Of a DNA stretch of 64,000 nucleotides, positions 58,726 through 64,000 are shown piece after piece; positions within the stretch are counted from its first letter, which is position 1; each line of letters starts with the position of its first letter. This DNA is from Sinorhizobium sojae CCBAU 05684 (GTDB lineage: Bacteria > Pseudomonadota > Alphaproteobacteria > Rhizobiales > Rhizobiaceae). A program made the translations under genes and the position numbers. The notes below the pieces were generated by a model. The model saw only the letters and a list, made by a program, of their open reading frames with translations, was not told the DNA's origin and ran no database searches. Location: NCBI RefSeq assembly GCF_002288525.1, contig NZ_CP023067.1, forward strand, positions 3,017,001 to 3,081,000, written 5' to 3'.

Positions 58726-59805
58726 ATGTCGACGATGCTCAGCCCCGTTCGCACACTCGCGGCCAAAACCGCCGACGGCCTCATCTGGCTGATCGCGCTC
58801 ATCCACGTCCTGATGGCCGCGAGCCTCGTCGTCGCCCTGCTCACCCTTTCGGAGGCGCACGCCGCACAAGAGGTGGAATGCGGCGGCAGCAATATCCTGG
58901 CGGGTCTGGAACAATCAGATCCGGACCGGCTCGCAACGCTCCGCGAGGAAGCGGCGGCCGTGCCCAACGGAAAGGGCTTGCTCTGGAAGATCGAAGGCAG
59001 CGGATCGGCCCCTTCCTTCCTGCTCGGCACCATGCACGTGACCGATCCACGCGTGCTGGCCATGCCCGCAGGCGCTGCGGATGCCTTTGCAGCGGCCGCC
59101 ACCGTGATCGTCGAATCGGACGAGATCATCGACGAGAGGAAAGCCAGCGCCGCCATCATGATGCGGCCCGACCTCACCATGTTCGCCGGCAACAGGACGA
59201 TCAACGATTTCCTCGAGCCGCAGGACCGGGAGCGCCTCGAGGCCGGCCTCAAGGCGCGCGGCATTCCGCTGCCGCTGGTCTCGAAAATGAAGCCGTGGAT
59301 GATTGCAAGCTTCGTGGCGCTGCCGGCCTGCGAATTCAGCCGCAAGGCGGCCGGCGCTTCCTTCCTCGACAAGAAGCTCGCCGAAGACGCCGTAGGCCAG
59401 GGCAAGAGCTTGAAGGGCCTGGAGACGCTGGTCGAACAGCTCTCGGCCATGGATTCGCTTCCGGTCGAATGGCATCTTCAGGCCCTGATCGACACGCTCG
59501 CGCTCGGTAGGACGATCGATGATGTCCTAACGACGATGACCGACCTGTACCTCACGGGAGAGATTGGCATGATCATGCCGATGATGAGGGCCGTCTCGGC
59601 AGAGGTATCGGCCGACGATCTCGGCTATGCCGATTTCGAACAGCGGATCATCATCGACCGCAACAGGACCATGGCGGCTCGGGCCGAGCCGATGCTGAAG
59701 GAGGGCAGCGCCTTCATGGCCGTGGGTGCGCTGCATCTTCCGGGCAAGGAAGGCCTTGTCGAACTCTTGCGCCAGCAGGGTTTTACCGTCACGCCGGTTG
59801 ATTGA
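58726..59805 (+). CDS. TraB/GumN family protein
   Basis: 359 residues. An N-terminal hydrophobic segment (about 18-46, ending SEAHA) is a signal peptide or anchor. The family motifs are FLLGTMHVTDPRV and the C-terminal GALHLPGKEGLVELL; these resemble Tiki-type metalloprotease GxxH motifs, and a glutamate is present in VIVESDEI. Periplasmic or membrane-bound; the biological role in bacteria is not established. Ribosome site is weak (GGGAACAGACAGCC). Confidence 0.82.
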   Translation: MSTMLSPVRTLAAKTADGLIWLIALIHVLMAASLVVALLTLSEAHAAQEVECGGSNILAGLEQSDPDRLATLREEAAAVPNGKGLLWKIEGSGSAPSFLLGTMHVTDPRVLAMPAGAADAFAAAATVIVESDEIIDERKASAAIMMRPDLTMFAGNRTINDFLEPQDRERLEAGLKARGIPLPLVSKMKPWMIASFVALPACEFSRKAAGASFLDKKLAEDAVGQGKSLKGLETLVEQLSAMDSLPVEWHLQALIDTLALGRTIDDVLTTMTDLYLTGEIGMIMPMMRAVSAEVSADDLGYADFEQRIIIDRNRTMAARAEPMLKEGSAFMAVGALHLPGKEGLVELLRQQGFTVTPVD

Positions 59806-59808
59806 CCC

Positions 59809-60282
59809 TCATCGCCGCGCGTTCAGTTCGGCAAGCAGCGCGGGAACGATCGCCTTGTGAAAGGGCGTGACGGCGGCGAGATAAAGATAACCGAACAGAT
59901 TTCTGCGGCGCACCAGCGTGGTAATGCCGATGACCTGGCTCTCCGCCGGTCCGTCGCGGACCTCGACGATAATTCGGAAATCCAGATGGCGGTCGTCGAA
60001 GCCAAGAACAGTCTCATGCTCACCGCCGCGCACGATCGGAAAAGCGCCGACCAGGCCTGAATCCGCGGCGGGTGCCGTGGCTTTGAGGCCGAGGGGTGAG
60101 GTAAGACGATTGCGCAATCCCAGCAGAGTTCGAACCCAGCGTGGTGCGCTGCCAAGCGTCCGACTTGCCGCTTCCAGCGCGCTCACGCGCTCGCCGATAA
60201 AGAGAAGTTCATGGCAATCGGCCCAGTCGGCCCCGGGCAACCACGCATTCGGAAGGCGGGCGGCTACGCTTCGCGGTCTCAT
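59809..60282 (-). CDS. DUF2867 family protein
   Basis: 157 residues. Segments WLPGADWADCHEL, FPIVRGGEHETVLGFDDRHLDFRI and the C-terminal FGYLYLAAVTPFHKAIVPALL match the DUF2867 family. No catalytic residues can be named. The ATG at 60282 is chosen because GAGGAG lies before it; 60318 is the longest start. It is convergent with the TraB/GumN gene, three bases apart. Confidence 0.82.
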   Translation of the reverse strand: MRPRSVAARLPNAWLPGADWADCHELLFIGERVSALEAASRTLGSAPRWVRTLLGLRNRLTSPLGLKATAPAADSGLVGAFPIVRGGEHETVLGFDDRHLDFRIIVEVRDGPAESQVIGITTLVRRRNLFGYLYLAAVTPFHKAIVPALLAELNARR

Positions 60283-60315
60283 GAACTCCTCATTCGCTCT
60301 CGCCAGGCCCTTCGG

Positions 60316-60375
60316 CACGCAGATTCAAAGAGTTACAGGGACCTTTGCGCGTCTGAAAAGACGCGCGGCGCTGTA
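60316..60375 (+). repeat. dispersed palindromic repeat, copy C
   Basis: Begins GCACGCAGATTCAAAG and contains the perfect hairpin GCGCGTC-TGAAAA-GACGCGC followed by GGCGCTGTA. It overlaps the extreme 5' region of the DUF2867 frame only if the longest start is used. Its block order equals copy A. Confidence 0.6.
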
Positions 60376-60551
60376 TGGCTGCGGTGGCGTGTTCATGATT
60401 GCGCCCGATCAGGAGGCAGTGGCAGGGGGCCGCTTGTCGCAGCCCCCCGGCCAATTGTCACATGAGCCCGATTGTCGCGTGCCCTTGCAGCACCATGCGT
60501 TCTTCGCAACGGCCGGAAATCGGGTCCGATTGTCGGGCTGATTCGGTGGTG

Positions 60552-61958
60552 TCACATGTGGATCGGCTTGGCGAAGGTCGCGAGCGCCGCCTCCTTGACC
60601 GCCTCCGACATGGTCGGATGCGCATGGCAGGTGCGGCCGAGGTCTTCCGACGAGCCGCCGAACTCCATCAAAACGGCGATCTCGTGGATCATTTCGCCGG
60701 CGCCGAAGCCGATGATATGGCCGCCGAGCACGCGATCGGTTTCCTTGTCGGCGAGGATCTTCACGAATCCGTCCGTCTGAAGCATCGCGCGGGCGCGGCC
60801 ATTGGCGGTGAAGGGGAACTTGCCGACCTTGTAGGCTACGCCTGCGGCCTTCAGTTCCTCCTCGGTCTTGCCGACGGAGGCGACCTCCGGCTGGGTATAG
60901 ACGACGCCCGGAATGACGTCGTAATTCACGTGGCCCGCCTGCCCCGCGATGATCTCGGCAACGGCCACGCCCTCGTCCTCGGCCTTGTGCGCGAGCATCG
61001 GACCGCGCACGACGTCGCCGATCGCGTAGACGCCGGTGATACTCGTCTGGAAGTGATTGTCGATCTCGATGCGGCCACGCGAATCGAGCACGACGCCGGC
61101 TTTCGCGAGGCCCATATTCTCCGTGCAGGGCTTGCGGCCGGTCGCGACCAGCACGACCTCGGCCTCGAGCGCCGTCGATTCACCACCCTTAACCGGCTCG
61201 AAGGTGACTCTCGCGCCAGAGCCCGGTTTTTGGACGCTGGTCACCTTGGCGCCGAGCTTGATGTCGATGCCTTGCTTCGTCAGCATCCGGTGGAGCTGCT
61301 TGGAGACTTCGCCATCCATGCCGCCGAGGATCGTGTCGAGATACTCGACGACCGTTACCTTGGCGCCGAGGCGCGCCCAAACCGAGCCGAGTTCGAGGCC
61401 AATGACGCCGCCGCCGACCACGATCATGCTCGCTGGCACCTTTTCCAGCTCCAGCGCGCCAGTCGAGGAGACGATCATCTTCTCGTCGAACTCGAGATCG
61501 ACGCCCGGAATGCCGGCGACATCCGAACCGGTGGCGATGACGACGTTCTTCGCTTCGAGGATCTGCTCCTCGCCCATGTCGTCGGTGACGGAGACCTTGC
61601 CCTGGCCCAGCACCTTGCCGAGACCCTTGAACCCGTCGATCTTATTCTTCTTGAAGAGGAAGGAGACGCCGTCGACATTCGCCTTAACGGTTGCGTCCTT
61701 GTGCGCCATCATCTTCTCGAGATTGAGCTTCGGGCTTGCGACCTCCACGCCCAGTGCATCGAGGCCATGCGCAGCGTGGTTGAACATCTCGGAAGCGTGC
61801 AGCAGAGCCTTGGAGGGGATGCAGCCGACATTCAGGCAGGTGCCGCCATAAGTGCTGCGCTTTTCGATCACGGCGACCTTCATGCCGAGCTGGGCCGCCT
61901 TGATGGCGCAGACATAGCCACCCGGGCCGCTTCCGATTACGATGAGATCATAGGCCAT
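60552..61958 (-). CDS. lpdA: dihydrolipoyl dehydrogenase (E3)
   Basis: 468 residues; FAD disulfide oxidoreductase that reoxidises dihydrolipoamide of 2-oxo acid dehydrogenase complexes with NAD+. FAD motif GSGPGGYVCA, redox-active disulfide GGTCLNVGCIPSK, NAD motif GGGVIGLELG, and the C-terminal His-Glu pair in CHAHPTMSEAVKEAA are all present. No lipoyl domain is fused. It lies 25 bases after an SDR gene in a four-gene minus-strand run; by rhizobial synteny it is likely the E3 of the 2-oxoglutarate dehydrogenase. Confidence 0.96.
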   Translation of the reverse strand: MAYDLIVIGSGPGGYVCAIKAAQLGMKVAVIEKRSTYGGTCLNVGCIPSKALLHASEMFNHAAHGLDALGVEVASPKLNLEKMMAHKDATVKANVDGVSFLFKKNKIDGFKGLGKVLGQGKVSVTDDMGEEQILEAKNVVIATGSDVAGIPGVDLEFDEKMIVSSTGALELEKVPASMIVVGGGVIGLELGSVWARLGAKVTVVEYLDTILGGMDGEVSKQLHRMLTKQGIDIKLGAKVTSVQKPGSGARVTFEPVKGGESTALEAEVVLVATGRKPCTENMGLAKAGVVLDSRGRIEIDNHFQTSITGVYAIGDVVRGPMLAHKAEDEGVAVAEIIAGQAGHVNYDVIPGVVYTQPEVASVGKTEEELKAAGVAYKVGKFPFTANGRARAMLQTDGFVKILADKETDRVLGGHIIGFGAGEMIHEIAVLMEFGGSSEDLGRTCHAHPTMSEAVKEAALATFAKPIHM

Positions 61959-61983
61959 TTGATAATCCTTCTTTCAGGAGCGG

Positions 61984-62736
61984 TCACCGGCCGCCGCTGA
62001 CATTGAGAATGGCTCCCGTCACATAAGTCGCCTTGTCGGACAGGAGATAGAGAATTGCATCGGCAACTTCGCCGGGCGTGCCGGGACGCTGCATGGGGAT
62101 GGAGGGCGAAAGATCCCGGGCGCGGTCGGGCAGACCCCCGGAGGCGTGGATCTCGGTGTCGATGATGCCGGGGCGCACGGCGTTGACGCGAATGCCTTCG
62201 CCGGCAACCTCACGCGCGAGGCCGACCGTCAAGCTGTCGATCGCCCCCTTCGAAGCCGCGTAATCCACATATTGCTCGGGCGCGCCGAGCACGGCCGCGA
62301 CGGACGAGAGATTGACGATAGAACCGCCGCGCCCGCCGCGTCGTGTCGACATGCGAAGCACCGCCTCGGCCGAACAGCGAAGGGCGCCGGTCACGTTGAC
62401 GCGGAACATCCGCTCCAATCGCTCGGGCGAAATCTCGACGATCCGCTGCGGCGGACCGACGATGCCGGCATTGTTGACGAGCCCGTCGAGACTGCCGAAA
62501 GCCGCGTCGACCGCCGCAAAGATCGCCTGCACCCCATCTTCCGTTCCGACGTCGCCCTGAACCGCGATCGCGCAGCCCCCGCTTGCGGAAATGCGGCGGA
62601 CCACGTCTTCCGCCGCCTGGGCGTTCGTGGCGTAGTTCACCGCGACCCGCCAGCCTGCGCCCGCGGCCCCCAGACACACGGCCGCCCCTATGCCGCGGCT
62701 GCCGCCGGTCACGAGAAGAACGCGGTCGTCGCTCAT
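61984..62736 (-). CDS. short-chain dehydrogenase/reductase
   Basis: 250 residues, classical FabG-like SDR: TGGSRGIG, NNAG, Ser in NLSSVAAV, YAASK, and the C-terminal TGAILNVSGG. Substrate unknown. The ATG at 62736 overlaps the stop of the secreted-protein gene by four bases (ATGA), which fixes the start and shows coupling. A three-codon longer start (62745) is unlikely. Confidence 0.9.
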   Translation of the reverse strand: MSDDRVLLVTGGSRGIGAAVCLGAAGAGWRVAVNYATNAQAAEDVVRRISASGGCAIAVQGDVGTEDGVQAIFAAVDAAFGSLDGLVNNAGIVGPPQRIVEISPERLERMFRVNVTGALRCSAEAVLRMSTRRGGRGGSIVNLSSVAAVLGAPEQYVDYAASKGAIDSLTVGLAREVAGEGIRVNAVRPGIIDTEIHASGGLPDRARDLSPSIPMQRPGTPGEVADAILYLLSDKATYVTGAILNVSGGR

Positions 62737-63236
62737 GCGGTGCATCCCTTGAACCGGAAGACGTCGGAACTGTCCGACTGCGCCTTACCCTCTCCCCAGG
62801 CGCTCGATGCGCGCAGCGAAGGCCCGAAATCCGGAAGCAGGATCTGCTCGGCAGCCGGTGCGTCCTCCGATCCGAGCAGACCGATCGTGCCTACGCTGTC
62901 GACCGTATAGATCGGTCCCTGCCAGACGGTGCAGGCAGAAAGCTCGGCACCGGTTACGTCGCCCGTCGGACAATCATGCATGACGATGCCGTGCGGGCGT
63001 TCCAGATCGCCGGAGACCATGACCACGCCGTCGAGAGACAGGCTGGTGCCGGCAAGCCTGATCTTGAAGTGATTGCTGGTGACGGCCGCTTCCGATCCGA
63101 CCGGCTCGAAGCTGAGTTCATAGCCGCCGGCCTGATCGGCATAGATCGCCTTCGCCTGGCTGCATTCGTCCGCCTGCGCCGGGCAAGCGCCGAGCGCCAA
63201 TGTGAAGGAGGCGCAGAGGATATTGCGGCGGCGCAT
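62733..63236 (-). CDS. secreted hypothetical protein
   Basis: 167 residues, not recognised. An N-terminal signal peptide (MRRRNILCASFTLALGACPAQA, cleavage near A22) precedes a periplasmic beta-rich domain with four cysteines (ADECSQ, MHDCPTGD, LSACTVW and the final FKGCTA), which could form two disulfides. It starts two bases after the LysE-type gene stop and overlaps the SDR gene, so it is co-transcribed. The frame is open far upstream, but only this start has a signal peptide. Confidence 0.75.
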   Translation of the reverse strand: MRRRNILCASFTLALGACPAQADECSQAKAIYADQAGGYELSFEPVGSEAAVTSNHFKIRLAGTSLSLDGVVMVSGDLERPHGIVMHDCPTGDVTGAELSACTVWQGPIYTVDSVGTIGLLGSEDAPAAEQILLPDFGPSLRASSAWGEGKAQSDSSDVFRFKGCTA

Positions 63237-63238
63237 CG

Positions 63239-63877
63239 TCAGACAGCCTTTTCGGTCGCGAGTTTGAGGCCGAGCGCGATGAAGACGAGCCCGGTCGCCC
63301 GATCGATCCACTTGCTCGCGCGGGTGAAGGCCGCCCGCATCCTGGGCGTCGTCATGAAAAGGCTGACGCCGACGAACCAGAGGATCAACGCGCTCGCCAT
63401 GACCAGGCCATAGCCGAACTTGACCGCCATCGGCGTATGGGCGCTGACGACGGTCGAAAAGATCGACAGGAAAAAGAAGACCGCCTTCGGATTGAGCGCA
63501 TTGGCCGCGAAGCCGAGACCGAACGCCTTCAGCGCTGACTGACCCTTGGCGGCGCCGGGCTCCCCCGCCTCGACGGTGATCCGCGTCTCGCCGGCCCTGA
63601 GTGCCTTGATGCCGATATAGATCAGGTAAGCGACACCGCACCATTTGACGATGTTGAAGAGGTAGATCGATTGCGAAATGATCAGCCCCAGGCCGAGAAT
63701 GGTGTAGGTGACATGGAACATCAGCGACGCACCAATGCCGAAAGCGGTGATGATTGCCGGGCGGCGACCATGGACGAGCGACTGCCGCATCACCATGGCG
63801 AGGTCCGCACCGGGCGAGACGATGGCGAAGCAGAAGATCGCCATCAGGGATGCCAGTTCGAACAGGTAATTGCTCAT
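63239..63877 (-). CDS. LysE/RhtB-family amino acid exporter
   Basis: 212 residues with six predicted membrane helices. The N-terminal motif FAIVSPGADLAMVMRQSLVHGRRPAIITAFGIG is the family signature, and FAANALNPKAVFFFLSIF the mid-protein motif. It exports an unidentified amino acid or analogue. It is the first complete gene of the lysE-secreted-SDR-lpdA run at the window's right edge; the 123 bases beyond hold no recognisable gene. Confidence 0.9.
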   Translation of the reverse strand: MSNYLFELASLMAIFCFAIVSPGADLAMVMRQSLVHGRRPAIITAFGIGASLMFHVTYTILGLGLIISQSIYLFNIVKWCGVAYLIYIGIKALRAGETRITVEAGEPGAAKGQSALKAFGLGFAANALNPKAVFFFLSIFSTVVSAHTPMAVKFGYGLVMASALILWFVGVSLFMTTPRMRAAFTRASKWIDRATGLVFIALGLKLATEKAV

Positions 63878-64000
63878 GGTTTGCGACCGATAGGTTAGGA
63901 CCGAGTTGATGCCGGGTAGAGAACTGAATACGCGCAGAGCGTGCGTTTCAGAGCCTACCCGCTGGCTCCGTGCCTGTCGATGCGCCTTCCGGTACGGGAC

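Overview
The window is a gene-dense, GC-rich alphaproteobacterial chromosome segment. It most resembles the Sinorhizobium/Ensifer group: hemA next to dxr, an atpHAGDC operon without F0 genes, rhizobial glpRDSTPQUV, mur-sitABCD and fdsGBACD clusters, and RIME-like palindromic repeats between genes. The species call is an inference from gene content and order. No tRNA, rRNA, CRISPR array, prophage or insertion sequence was seen.

Layout. 1-7.2 kb: 3' part of dxr, hemA, a CoxS-CoxL-CoxM molybdenum hydroxylase operon of the form II type, and a small glycine-zipper lipoprotein. 7.4-16.5 kb: NAD-dependent metal-free formate dehydrogenase, then tamA-tamB, with TamB enlarged by an internal tandem duplication. 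16.6-22 kb: a VOC protein, an AsnC-type regulator divergent from arginase, cheW, and a cytosolic two-PAS chemoreceptor (McpY-like). 21.9-29.3 kb: the fds Mo-dependent formate dehydrogenase operon with an upstream LysR gene. 29.5-39.1 kb: an SDR gene and the glycerol regulon (glpR, glpD, ABC transporter glpSTPQUV). 39.2-43.4 kb: mur and the sitABCD Mn/Fe importer, with a Mur box between them. 43.4-46 kb: a membrane-anchored hypothetical, and an AsnC regulator divergent from a lysine 6-dehydrogenase-like gene. 46.3-52 kb: F1 ATP synthase operon and a small membrane protein. 52.2-60.3 kb: priA, tal, a RecF/OLD-like ATPase, an acyltransferase, xerC, a TraB/GumN protein, DUF2867. 60.5-63.9 kb: lysE-type exporter, secreted hypothetical, SDR and lpdA, probably the distal end of a sucAB-lpd type operon that starts outside the window.

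Themes. C1 and redox metabolism is concentrated here: two unrelated formate dehydrogenases and a CODH-like enzyme, two of the three needing molybdenum cofactor. Several regulator-target pairs carry visible operators: Mur box before sitA, helically phased TTCG repeats before glpD, an OxyR/LysR-type GATAG-N7-CTATC dyad before fdsG, and an Irr-like box plus an FNR/FixK-like box before hemA. Most of the content is housekeeping or well-known catabolism. The least ordinary items are the duplicated TamB, the asymmetric ATP sites predicted for GlpS/GlpT, the form II Cox operon of unknown substrate, and the repeat-rich 522-base gap between cheW and the chemoreceptor gene, which contains a 37-base near-copy of the chemoreceptor 3' region.
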